10,478 nucleotides of DNA from Elusimicrobiota bacterium (GTDB lineage Bacteria > Elusimicrobiota > Elusimicrobia > 2-02-FULL-39-32): positions 1 through 10,478 of the forward strand of contig JAHFCA010000031.1 of the NCBI GenBank assembly GCA_023249715.1. The letters are read 5' to 3'. Positions 1-6,415 of the stretch are shown here, piece by piece (position 1 is the first letter of the stretch; every line of letters starts with the position of its first letter). The position numbers were made by a program, and so were the translations under genes. The notes beneath the pieces are model-generated. The model worked only from the letters and a program-made list of their open reading frames with translations, did no database searches and was not told the origin of the DNA.

Positions 1-1
1 G

Positions 2-232
2 AATCCTTCCGCTTGCCTTTTATCGGCAAAACTAATGCTGGATTATTTAAAAGAAGAGGAGGCCGCTAATATTTTAGATTGTGCGGTACGGAATGTTTTT
101 GCGAAAGGGAAAGATGTGACTTACGATATGAAACCTACTCCTACGGATCCCACTGCGGTCAGCACAAGCCAAATGGGAGAAGCCATTATCCAAGAAATTC
201 AGTCCTTAAAAAGAGCTCCGGCAAAAGTATAA
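2..232 (+). CDS. Isocitrate/isopropylmalate dehydrogenase family protein, C-terminal part (5' truncated)
   Basis: The reading frame is open from the window edge and ends at TAA 230-232, so only the last 76 residues are present. It begins NPSACLLSAKLMLDYL and continues with GKDVTYDM, DPTAVSTSQM and AIIQEI. This matches the C-terminal end of the NAD(P)-dependent isocitrate / 3-isopropylmalate dehydrogenase superfamily, whose members end with a NP-x-A-x2-LS helix, a GK-x-VT-x-D strand and a TS-x-M-x-(D/E)AI helix. These enzymes oxidatively decarboxylate a 2-hydroxy acid. The Mg2+- and substrate-binding residues lie upstream of the window, so isocitrate and isopropylmalate specificity cannot be separated here. 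The GKDVTYDM...DPTAV tail resembles bacterial NAD-dependent isocitrate dehydrogenases as I remember them, which is a lean and not proof. The stop codon overlaps the next start by one base (TAATG), suggesting coupling with ndk. Confidence 0.82.
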   Translation, partial: NPSACLLSAKLMLDYLKEEEAANILDCAVRNVFAKGKDVTYDMKPTPTDPTAVSTSQMGEAIIQEIQSLKRAPAKV

Positions 233-657
233 TGACCCTTACCGCTATAAAACAAAAAACGTGTATCTTGCTAAAGCCCGACGCATTAGAAAAAAATGTG
301 GTGGGGAAAATTTTAGATCGCCTGGAGAGTGAAGGGTTTAAACTCGTAGCCATAAAACTGATTCCGCCAAGCAAGCAGTTATTGGAACAATTTTACGCGG
401 AGCATAGTGGCAAAGAATTTTACGAGCGCTTTATGGAGTTTATGCTTTCTGGCCCTCTTATCGCCACGGCATGGGAAGGGGAAAACATAGTTCAACGCTC
501 CCGGGACGTAATAGGCGCTACCAATTCCAAAGAAGCAAAACCGGGCACCTTAAGAAATCTTTACGGAACAGATAACAGAAAAAACTTGGTCCATGGCTCG
601 GACTCTCCTAGTTCCGCATTGCGAGAACTAAAAATTATGTTTAGAGAGTTAGACTAA
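232..657 (+). CDS. ndk: Nucleoside diphosphate kinase
   Basis: This cytosolic enzyme transfers the gamma phosphate of ATP to NDPs and dNDPs through a phosphohistidine intermediate, balancing nucleotide pools. The product is 141 residues, normal for bacterial Ndk. Recognisable parts are the N-terminal strand with LLKPDAL (13-19), the EHSGKEFY segment (57-64), the SGPLIATAWEGENIV stretch (73-87), GATNSKEAKPGTLR (95-108) and the active-site motif NLVHGSDS (118-125), with the catalytic His at 121. The ATG at 232 gives the canonical length. An in-frame ATG at 79 would add 51 residues lying wholly inside the previous gene, so it is rejected. No strong Shine-Dalgarno precedes 232, and the one-base overlap with the upstream stop suggests translational coupling. 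Family assignment is secure. Confidence 0.96.
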   Translation: MTLTAIKQKTCILLKPDALEKNVVGKILDRLESEGFKLVAIKLIPPSKQLLEQFYAEHSGKEFYERFMEFMLSGPLIATAWEGENIVQRSRDVIGATNSKEAKPGTLRNLYGTDNRKNLVHGSDSPSSALRELKIMFRELD

Positions 658-670
658 AGTTAGAGCTGGC

Positions 671-677
671 AAAGGAG
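671..677 (+). promoter_or_regulatory. Shine-Dalgarno of rpmF
   Basis: AAAGGAG lies ten bases before the ATG at 688 and supports that start for L32. It is one of the clearest ribosome binding sites in the window; several neighbouring genes lack one. Confidence 0.7.
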
Positions 678-687
678 TAACATTGAT

Positions 688-900
688 ATGGCAAATCCAA
701 AGAAAAAACATACCCGCATGAGGCGGAACATGCGCCGCGCCGCAAACTGGAGCATAGAATCTACCAATCTTTCAAAATGCTCTCATTGCGGAGCGCCCGC
801 GCTACCGCACCACGTTTGTTCTGAATGTGGATTCTATAAGAATGAATTAGTCCTCCCTAAAAAAGTTAAAAAGACTAAAGAGGGAGAAGGTAAAGAGTAA
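688..900 (+). CDS. rpmF: 50S ribosomal protein bL32, zinc-ribbon form
   Basis: This is a small basic large-subunit ribosomal protein of 70 residues (usual range about 55-70). The N-terminus MANPKKKHTRMRRNMRRA is the typical L32 rRNA-binding start. Four cysteines in a CSHC (31-34) and CSEC (44-47) arrangement form a complete zinc ribbon, making it the Zn-binding (C+) type and not the Zn-independent paralogue. The C-terminal tail after about residue 57 is lysine- and glutamate-rich and slightly longer than usual. rpmF followed by plsX and fab genes is a widespread bacterial arrangement. The DUF177/YceD gene that often precedes rpmF is absent here, its place being taken by ndk. Confidence 0.96.
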   Translation: MANPKKKHTRMRRNMRRAANWSIESTNLSKCSHCGAPALPHHVCSECGFYKNELVLPKKVKKTKEGEGKE

Positions 901-934
901 GTCATTTTTTATAACCCCCTTTCATTCATTTAAA

Positions 935-1987
935 ATGAAAATTGTAATCGATGCCATGGGGGGCGACTATGCACCGGCCAAAATTGTGGAAGGCGCTGTT
1001 TTGTTTGCCGAAACCGATAACACTCCTCTTATCCTTGTAGGCCAAAAAGAAAAAATAGAATTAGAACTTAAAAAATATCCTCAACAAACTTCCATTTCTA
1101 TGCATCATGCTTCGGAGATTATAGAAATGGAAGAGTCCCCCAGTAAAGCGAGCCGCAATAAAAAAGATTCCAGCTTAGTGGTAGCCACGCAGCTGCTCCA
1201 TAGAAAAGAAGCCGACGCGTTAGTCTCCGCCGGAAATTCCGGAGCGGTGATGACCTGCGCTTTACGATACTTGGGAAGGCTGCCCGGAATTTACCGCCCA
1301 ACTATAGCGACCGCCATTCCTACCCTGAACGGACACTGCATTGTGGCCGACGTAGGCGCCAACGCGGATTGTAAACCGGAATATCTGTTACAATTCGCCA
1401 TCATGGCTAAAATTGCGGCGCAAAATATTCTAAATATTTCCAACCCGCGAGTAGGACTGCTTTCCATTGGCGAAGAAAAAGAAAAGGGGAACCATCTCAC
1501 CAAACACGCCGCGCCCTTTTTAGAAGCGTGCAAGGAAATTAATTTTATTGGGAACGTGGAAGGGAGAGATATTCCTAAAGGTAAAGCAGATGTCATCGTT
1601 TGCGATGGCTTTGTGGGAAACGTGGTTTTAAAAACTATGGAAGGAACCGCCGATGCCATTACCAAAATGATTCGCCAAGAAATTATGGCAAGTTCTCTCG
1701 CTAAATTTGGATATCTTTTTATAAAACCAGCCCTCAAAAAGTTTAAAATAAAAATGGACTATACCGAATATGGCGGCGCCCCGCTTTTAGGAATCAATGG
1801 AACCTGCATTATCAGCCATGGGAAATCCACGGGTAAGGCTATCAAAAATGCCATAAAAGTAGCCAAGAGATTCGCCTCTGGAAAAGTAAACGAAGAAATC
1901 ACCGCTGAAATTATGCGCCTCCCTTCTCACCTAACTCCTTATTCCGAAATTTTATCGCGAGAAAAATCTATTCCCTTAATACAATGA
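935..1987 (+). CDS. plsX: Phosphate acyltransferase PlsX (acyl-ACP:phosphate)
   Basis: PlsX converts acyl-ACP and inorganic phosphate to acyl-phosphate, the donor for PlsY in phosphatidic acid synthesis, and so links FAS II to membrane lipid production. It is a peripheral membrane/cytosolic enzyme. The 350-residue product is slightly longer than the usual 330-345. Family landmarks are MKIVIDAMGGDYAP at the N-terminus, SAGNSGAVM (98-106), DVGANADC (139-146), CDGFVGN (223-229) and YGGAPLLG (279-286). The ATG at 935 gives the canonical start. The 34-bp spacer from rpmF is pyrimidine-rich and shows no Shine-Dalgarno. The stop shares ATGA (1984-1987) with the fabH start, which indicates translational coupling. 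Confidence 0.96.
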   Translation: MKIVIDAMGGDYAPAKIVEGAVLFAETDNTPLILVGQKEKIELELKKYPQQTSISMHHASEIIEMEESPSKASRNKKDSSLVVATQLLHRKEADALVSAGNSGAVMTCALRYLGRLPGIYRPTIATAIPTLNGHCIVADVGANADCKPEYLLQFAIMAKIAAQNILNISNPRVGLLSIGEEKEKGNHLTKHAAPFLEACKEINFIGNVEGRDIPKGKADVIVCDGFVGNVVLKTMEGTADAITKMIRQEIMASSLAKFGYLFIKPALKKFKIKMDYTEYGGAPLLGINGTCIISHGKSTGKAIKNAIKVAKRFASGKVNEEITAEIMRLPSHLTPYSEILSREKSIPLIQ

Positions 1988-2970
1988 AAAAGTTAAGAGC
2001 TAAAATTTTAGGCACCGGGAGATATTTGCCGGAAAAAGTTTTAACGAATGCCGATCTAGAAAAAATAGTAGACACCTCGGATGAGTGGATTCGCACTCGC
2101 ACAGGCATCGAACAAAGAAGAATTGCCGGAGAAAACCAAGCGTCTTCGGACTTAGCGATTGAAGCGGCAAAAATGGCCCTTGAAAATGCAAAAGTTAAAG
2201 CAGAAGAATTGGATGCCATTTTTACCTGCACCTGCACGCCCGATATGTTTTTTCCGTCGGTAAGCTGTTTAGTGCAAGCAGCCTTGGGAGCAAAAAAAGC
2301 GCCTGCCATGGACATTTCCGCTGCCTGTTCCGGATTTATATACGGCCTTGCCACAGCCAAAAGTTTTATAGAGTCCGGCCAATCTAAAAAAATTTTAGTC
2401 ATAGGAGTCGATACTCTCTCTAAACTTACGAACTGGAAGGACCGTTCCACTTGTGTTTTATTTGGAGATGGAGCCGGGGCCGCCATTATTTCTGCCGAAG
2501 AAGGGGAATCCGGAATTTTATCCGTTTATATGAGAGCCGACGGATCCGAAGCGAACATCTTAAAAGTTCCAGCCGGAGGTTCTAAACAACCCACTACGCC
2601 AGAAATGATTGAGAATAATTTAAATAAAATTCATATGAACGGCCCCGAAGTTTATAAATTAGCCGTTATAAAAATGGTAGAGGCCGCAAAAAAAGCGTTA
2701 GAAATTGCCGGAGTTAACTCGCGCGATTTAAAACTCATTATCCCGCACCAAGCGAATCTTAGAATTATAGATTCCGTGGCAAAACGTTTAGACATCCAAG
2801 AAAACGCCACGTTTGTAAACGTGCAAAAATATGGCAACATGTCGAGCGCCACCACGATTATCGCCCTCGACGAAGCCCAACGAGAAGGCCGCATTCAACG
2901 CGGCGACCTCGTGGAACTCGTTGCTTTTGGCGCCGGTCTCACCTGGGGAGCCAGCGTCATCCGATGGTAA
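1984..2970 (+). CDS. fabH: Beta-ketoacyl-ACP synthase III (KAS III)
   Basis: FabH condenses a short acyl-CoA primer, usually acetyl-CoA, with malonyl-ACP to start fatty acid synthesis. The product is 328 residues, normal length. The Cys-His-Asn triad is intact: Cys115 in ISAACSGFIYGL, His255 in IIPHQANLR and Asn285 in YGNMSSAT. The N-terminal DTSDEWIRTRTGIEQRRIA segment (30-48) is a KAS III hallmark, and the C-terminal GAGLTWG (316-322) closes the active site. The primer preference (acetyl or branched) cannot be read from the sequence. It overlaps plsX by four bases and fabD by seven, so it is coupled on both sides. Confidence 0.96.
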   Translation: MKKLRAKILGTGRYLPEKVLTNADLEKIVDTSDEWIRTRTGIEQRRIAGENQASSDLAIEAAKMALENAKVKAEELDAIFTCTCTPDMFFPSVSCLVQAALGAKKAPAMDISAACSGFIYGLATAKSFIESGQSKKILVIGVDTLSKLTNWKDRSTCVLFGDGAGAAIISAEEGESGILSVYMRADGSEANILKVPAGGSKQPTTPEMIENNLNKIHMNGPEVYKLAVIKMVEAAKKALEIAGVNSRDLKLIIPHQANLRIIDSVAKRLDIQENATFVNVQKYGNMSSATTIIALDEAQREGRIQRGDLVELVAFGAGLTWGASVIRW

Positions 2971-3884
2971 AATACGCCATTCTTTTCCCGGGACAGGGAT
3001 CCCAATATCCGGGGATGGGGAAAACCCTCTATGAAAAATATACGGAAGCGCGAGAAATTTTTGATTCTGCCAATGAAATTCTGGGAATAGACTTAAAGAA
3101 CAAAATTTTTAATGGAACTGCGGAAGAATTAAAAGAAACTACGGTAACCCAGCCCGCCCTATTTAGCACGAGCTGCGCGCTCTTTAAAGTTTTTACCTCT
3201 AAAAATCCTAACTGGAAGGAAAATTGCGCCTTTGTTGCCGGCCATAGCCTTGGAGAATATTCCGCTTTCTTTGCGGCGGGAGCATTCGATTTTAAAACCG
3301 GTTTAAAATTAGTACAATATCGCAGCTGGGTCATTCAAAGAGAATGTGAAAAAAATCCCGGCACGATGGCGGCGATCTTAAATATAGATCGCAAACATCT
3401 TCAAGAGATCTGTGACAAAAGTTCAAATAATGGCGAGCGATGCGAGATGGTGAACTTTAATTCACCCGATCAAATAGTCCTTGCCGGTTCCAAAAAAGGC
3501 ATTGAATCTGCCCTAGAAATAATCAAAGGACTTCCGGGAAAAAGAGCCATCCCTTTAAATGTTTCTGGTCCCTTTCATTCCAGCTATTTAAAAGTGGCGG
3601 CGCAAAATATGGCAAAAGAACTTACCAGCGCCGCAATTTCTAAAACCATAATTCCAGTTCTTACTAACTGCGATGCAAAACCCGCGCAGGAAGTAGCGGA
3701 TATTAAAGAAAAATTGGGACAACAAATAGATCACCCTGTGCTTTGGGTAGATTCGATGCAAAGGATGATAGAAAGCGGAGTAGAAAAATTTATAGAAATA
3801 GGGCCGGGAAAAGTTTTAACAGGGTTGTTAAGAAAGATAGATAAAAGTAAAATGGCTGTTCCCATTGAAGCAGAGGAGTTTTAA
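2964..3884 (+). CDS. fabD: Malonyl-CoA:ACP transacylase
   Basis: FabD loads malonyl groups from malonyl-CoA onto the phosphopantetheine of AcpP, supplying the extender for FabH and FabF. The 306-residue length is typical. Visible motifs are FPGQGSQYPGMGK (8-20), the nucleophile elbow GHSLGEYSAF with Ser95, the Arg120 region, NFNSPDQIVLAG (164-175), and GPFHSSYL with catalytic His205. The C-terminal EIGPGKVLTGLLRKI is standard. Translation begins inside the fabH stop region with a 7-bp overlap, and the stop at 3882-3884 abuts the fabG ATG. Residues 150-162 (loop with NNGERC) look slightly variable compared with well-studied FabD proteins, with no sign of inactivation. Confidence 0.96.
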   Translation: MVKYAILFPGQGSQYPGMGKTLYEKYTEAREIFDSANEILGIDLKNKIFNGTAEELKETTVTQPALFSTSCALFKVFTSKNPNWKENCAFVAGHSLGEYSAFFAAGAFDFKTGLKLVQYRSWVIQRECEKNPGTMAAILNIDRKHLQEICDKSSNNGERCEMVNFNSPDQIVLAGSKKGIESALEIIKGLPGKRAIPLNVSGPFHSSYLKVAAQNMAKELTSAAISKTIIPVLTNCDAKPAQEVADIKEKLGQQIDHPVLWVDSMQRMIESGVEKFIEIGPGKVLTGLLRKIDKSKMAVPIEAEEF

Positions 3885-4628
3885 ATGAGGCTTAAAGATA
3901 AAGTTGCAATCATTACGGGCGGCGCCCAAGGCATTGGTTTTTCTATCGCCGCGCTTATGGCTAAAGAAGGGGCAAAGATTGTAATATCCGACGTTCAAGA
4001 AGAATCGGTAAAAAAAGCGGCCGAATCCCTAAGCAAAGATTTTAATGTGGAAACGCTCCCTCTAAAAGGAGATGTCACTCAAGGCGCGGACTGCGATACA
4101 ATGGTTAAAAATACGCTTGACAAATTTGGACGAATTGATATATTAGTGAACAACGCGGGCATTACTAAAGATAATTTAGTGATGCGCATGTCCGACGACG
4201 AATGGGACAAAGTAATAGCGGTTAACTTAAAAGGTTCGTTTTTATGCACCCGCTCCGTTATCCGCCCCATGATGAAGCAGCGATCGGGCCGCATTATCAA
4301 TATTTGCTCTATAGTGGGACTGATGGGGAACGCGGGACAAGCGAATTATTCTGCGTCGAAGGGCGGTTTAATAGCCATGACTAAAACATGCGCTCGGGAA
4401 TTCGCTTCCCGAAACATTTTAGTCAACGCGATTGCCCCTGGTTTTATCAAGACTAAAATGACGGAAGCCCTTTCCGATGAACAAAAACAAAAGCTCGCCT
4501 CTCTTATTCCTTTAGAAAGGTTAGGAGAAGCCGAAGATGTGGCCAAGGCGGCGCTCTTTTTAGCGTCGGAAGATTCATCTTATATTACAGGGCAAGTGAT
4601 TTCAGTCAATGGCGGGATGTACATGTAG
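3885..4628 (+). CDS. fabG: 3-oxoacyl-ACP reductase (SDR family)
   Basis: FabG performs the NADPH-dependent reduction of 3-ketoacyl-ACP to 3-hydroxyacyl-ACP, the first reduction of each elongation cycle. The 247-residue length is exactly typical. Classical SDR elements are present in order: the cofactor-binding TGGAQGIG (11-18), NNAG (89-92), Asn114 in AVNLKGSF, catalytic Ser142 (ICSIVG), and Tyr155 with Lys159 in YSASKGG. The end ITGQVISVNGGMYM is characteristic of FabG. A purine-rich GAGGAG sits at the end of fabD, and the ATG starts at the base after the fabD stop. The gene is followed by the palindromic element, the first sizeable break in this block. Confidence 0.95.
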   Translation: MRLKDKVAIITGGAQGIGFSIAALMAKEGAKIVISDVQEESVKKAAESLSKDFNVETLPLKGDVTQGADCDTMVKNTLDKFGRIDILVNNAGITKDNLVMRMSDDEWDKVIAVNLKGSFLCTRSVIRPMMKQRSGRIINICSIVGLMGNAGQANYSASKGGLIAMTKTCAREFASRNILVNAIAPGFIKTKMTEALSDEQKQKLASLIPLERLGEAEDVAKAALFLASEDSSYITGQVISVNGGMYM

Positions 4629-4646
4629 TCCACCCCTACGCGGGTA

Positions 4647-4810
4647 ACCCGAATGTTTAAGTTGGAAGCGAGAACAGAGAATGAAAAGACGGCTATTTTT
4701 TCGAAACAAAAAAGTGAGTAAATACTTGAATAGTATTTACGAGCTTTTTTTTGAAGAAAAAATGGACGGATTTTCATTTGAATTCCGCTTTCCAACTTAA
4801 ACATTCGGGT
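4647..4810. repeat. ~164-bp palindromic foldback element between fabG and acpP (MITE-like)
   Basis: The left end, ACCCGAATGTTTAAGTTGG plus AA (4647-4667), is the exact reverse complement of 4790-4810, giving 21-bp perfect terminal inverted repeats. Symmetry continues inward with islands of matching sequence: an ATGAAAA/TTTTCAT pair, an ATTTTTTC/GAAAAAAT pair, and an AAAAAAG/CTTTTTT pair. It ends in a perfect 9-bp core, GTAAATACT (4718-4726) and AGTATTTAC (4732-4740), around the loop TGAAT. The symmetry centre is near 4729, so nearly the whole element is one diverged palindrome. TAA occurs on both sides (4645-4647 and 4810-4812), a possible 3-bp target duplication, although it overlaps the repeat ends and CGGGTAA is itself repeated at 4641 and 4806. 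It has no credible coding capacity. A MITE, an REP-like element, or a functional mRNA hairpin are all possible. Confidence 0.85.
4708..4752. terminator. Possible bidirectional terminator/attenuator at the core of the palindrome
   Basis: A run of six A (4708-4713) precedes the 9-bp stem GTAAATACT/AGTATTTAC with loop TGAAT, and a run of eight T (4745-4752) follows it after GAGC. This has the layout of a two-way intrinsic terminator. Against this, the stem is very AT-rich, a 4-base spacer separates it from the T run, and no obvious promoter for acpP follows. It could instead be a partial attenuator that adjusts acpP relative to fabG. Confidence 0.3.
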
Positions 4811-4816
4811 AAGTTC

Positions 4817-4825
4817 AAGAGGAGG
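4817..4825 (+). promoter_or_regulatory. Strong Shine-Dalgarno of acpP
   Basis: AAGAGGAGG lies seven bases before the ATG at 4833, immediately outside the palindromic element. It is the strongest ribosome binding site in the FAS II part of the window, fitting the high output expected for acyl carrier protein. Confidence 0.8.
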
Positions 4826-4832
4826 CTAGAAG

Positions 4833-5072
4833 ATGTCTAATGATATTGAAGGAAAAGTAAAAGAAATTATTGTTGAGAACTTAGGGGTCGATGCCGCAAC
4901 GGTGTCCCCACAAGCTTCTTTTGTGAATGATCTCGGGGCAGATTCGCTCGATACCGTGGAACTCGTAATGGCTTTAGAAGAGGAATTCGACATTGAAATT
5001 CCAGATGAAGAAGCCGAAAAGATTCAAACCGTAGGTCAGGCCATCGACTACATCAAAACCCACAAGAAGTAA
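4833..5072 (+). CDS. acpP: Acyl carrier protein
   Basis: AcpP is the small acidic carrier that holds growing acyl chains on a 4'-phosphopantetheine arm and serves FabD, FabH, FabG, FabF and PlsX. The 79-residue product has the invariant DLGADSLDTVELVMALEEEF motif, with Ser38 as the attachment site. The rest, EIPDEEAEKIQTVGQAIDYI, is the usual helix III/IV sequence, and the charge is strongly acidic. It is flanked by non-coding DNA on both sides, unlike its neighbours: the palindrome before it and a 95-bp spacer with dyads after it. This may allow its mRNA level to differ from the rest of the operon. Confidence 0.97.
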   Translation: MSNDIEGKVKEIIVENLGVDAATVSPQASFVNDLGADSLDTVELVMALEEEFDIEIPDEEAEKIQTVGQAIDYIKTHKK

Positions 5073-5074
5073 AA

Positions 5075-5131
5075 ACCTAACCTTTTAAGAATTAGGTACG
5101 ACCGTCATTCCTGCTTTTTTCTGGAATGGCG
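5075..5131 (+). promoter_or_regulatory. Two small dyads in the acpP-fabF spacer
   Basis: The 95-bp gap (5073-5167) contains ACCTAA (5075-5080) with TTAGGT (5092-5097), an 11-bp-spaced dyad. It also contains a second hairpin, CGTCATTCC (5103-5111) with GGAATGGCG (5123-5131), nine pairs including one G-U, around a loop holding six T. Neither is followed by a T run, so they are not classical terminators. They could be 3' stabilising or processing structures for acpP mRNA, or the first could be an operator. No convincing promoter is visible before fabF. Confidence 0.4.
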
Positions 5132-5167
5132 AGTTAGTGGTATTAATAAGTTGATTATAAAAAGCAA

Positions 5168-6415
5168 ATGAAAAAAGTTGTCATCACTGGAATGGGAGTC
5201 GTCAGTCCCATTGGAATCGGTTTAGAGGGTTTTTGGGACGCCTGTGTGCATGGAAAATCTGGGGTTAGCGCTGTTACTACTTTTGACGTTTCTCAGTACG
5301 CCTGCCGCATTGCCGGAGCAGTAAAAGACTTTGAGCCTTCCCAATTTATAGAGAAGAAAAAAATAAAACGGATGGATCGTTTTACTCAGTTTGCTGTAGC
5401 AGCCGCTAAAATGGCTATTACGCATTCGGGGTTAGACCTTACCAAAGAAGATCTAGAAAAAATTGGAGTGATTGTGGGAAGCGGAATCGGCGGCTTACAA
5501 ACCATAGAAGAAGAGTTTACCACCCTGCAAAAAAGAGGCAACAGAAAAGTTTCGCCCTTCTTAATTCCCAAACTTATCTCCAACATGGCCTCTGGAGAAA
5601 TTTCTATTCAATATGGTTTTCGCGGGCCTAACTACGCGGTCTCTAGCGCCTGCGCTACCGCTAACAATGCCATAGGAGAAGCCTTAAGACATATGCGCTA
5701 CGGCGATGCCGAAATAATGATCTGCGGCGGGAGTGAAGCCGCCATTACTCAGCTGGGACTTTCCGGATTTTCCCAGGCAGGAGCCTTAGCCGAATCCTAT
5801 AATGATAACCCGCAAAAAGCGAGCCGCCCTTTTGATAAAAAAAGAGAAGGGTTTGTTATGGGAGAGGGAGCCGGCGTCTTGGTTTTAGAAACAGAAGAAC
5901 ATGCCCGTGCCCGTGGAGCAAACATCTTGGCGGAACTGGCAGGATATGGATTAACCGATGATGCGTATCACATTACTTCGCCCAACCCAGAAGGGAAGTC
6001 TCAAACCCAGGCAGTTAAAAACGCTTTAAAGGACGCGCACGTAAATCCAGAAGAAGTAAATTATATTAACGCTCACGGAACGTCTACACAACTCAACGAT
6101 AAAACAGAGACTCTCGTCATCAAAAATGTGTTTGGGGCAAGAGCGAAACAAATTCCAATCTCTTCCACAAAATCTATGACAGGGCATCTTTTGGGAGCTG
6201 CGGGCGGAGTAGAGCTCATTGCCTCTATACTTTCTATTCAGAAAGGGGTGGTACACGCTACCATTAATTATGAAGAGCAAGATCCCGATTGTGATTTAGA
6301 TTATGTGCCCAATACCGCAAGAGAATGGAAAGTGACCTGCGCCATTTCCAACTCCTTTGGATTTGGAGGACATAACGCCGTATTACTAATAAAAGCTTAT
6401 GATGGACATCATTGA
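5168..6415 (+). CDS. fabF: Beta-ketoacyl-ACP synthase II (KAS II)
   Basis: FabF elongates acyl-ACP by decarboxylative condensation with malonyl-ACP. The 415-residue length is typical. The Cys-His-His triad is complete: Cys162 in VSSACATANNAIGEAL, His303 in NAHGTSTQLNDKTE, and His340 with Lys335 in STKSMTGHLLGAAGG. The N-terminus MKKVVITGMGVVSPIG and the C-terminal NSFGFGGHNA are standard for KAS I/II. FabF is preferred over FabB because of overall pattern and the acpP-fabF gene order. There is no clear Shine-Dalgarno before the ATG. The 3' end overlaps the rnc start by 17 bp. Confidence 0.96.
   Translation: MKKVVITGMGVVSPIGIGLEGFWDACVHGKSGVSAVTTFDVSQYACRIAGAVKDFEPSQFIEKKKIKRMDRFTQFAVAAAKMAITHSGLDLTKEDLEKIGVIVGSGIGGLQTIEEEFTTLQKRGNRKVSPFLIPKLISNMASGEISIQYGFRGPNYAVSSACATANNAIGEALRHMRYGDAEIMICGGSEAAITQLGLSGFSQAGALAESYNDNPQKASRPFDKKREGFVMGEGAGVLVLETEEHARARGANILAELAGYGLTDDAYHITSPNPEGKSQTQAVKNALKDAHVNPEEVNYINAHGTSTQLNDKTETLVIKNVFGARAKQIPISSTKSMTGHLLGAAGGVELIASILSIQKGVVHATINYEEQDPDCDLDYVPNTAREWKVTCAISNSFGFGGHNAVLLIKAYDGHH

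Noticed and set aside
79..231. Longer ndk starting at ATG 79
   Set aside because: The extra 51 residues lie out of frame within the upstream dehydrogenase C-terminus and have no Ndk similarity; ATG 232 gives the canonical N-terminus and length.
1291..1737. Minus-strand 148-codon open frame
   Set aside because: It lies wholly inside plsX, which is fully conserved in its own frame; no protein family is recognisable in the antisense product.
1968..2486. Minus-strand 172-codon open frame
   Set aside because: It is an antisense shadow of the plsX end and fabH, whose coding is certain from catalytic motifs.
4580..4804. Minus-strand 74-codon open frame across the palindrome
   Set aside because: It spans the fabG end and the inverted repeat, has no recognisable domain, and its composition reflects the A/T runs of the palindrome.
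4751..4816. Separate acpP promoter within the right arm of the palindrome
   Set aside because: TTGAAG at 4751 could pass as a -35 box, but no reasonable -10 hexamer lies 16-18 bp downstream.
5075..5097. FapR-type operator in the acpP-fabF spacer
   Set aside because: ACCTAA/TTAGGT is a dyad but lacks the TTAGTACCT-like pattern with correct spacing, and no regulator gene or promoter is visible nearby.
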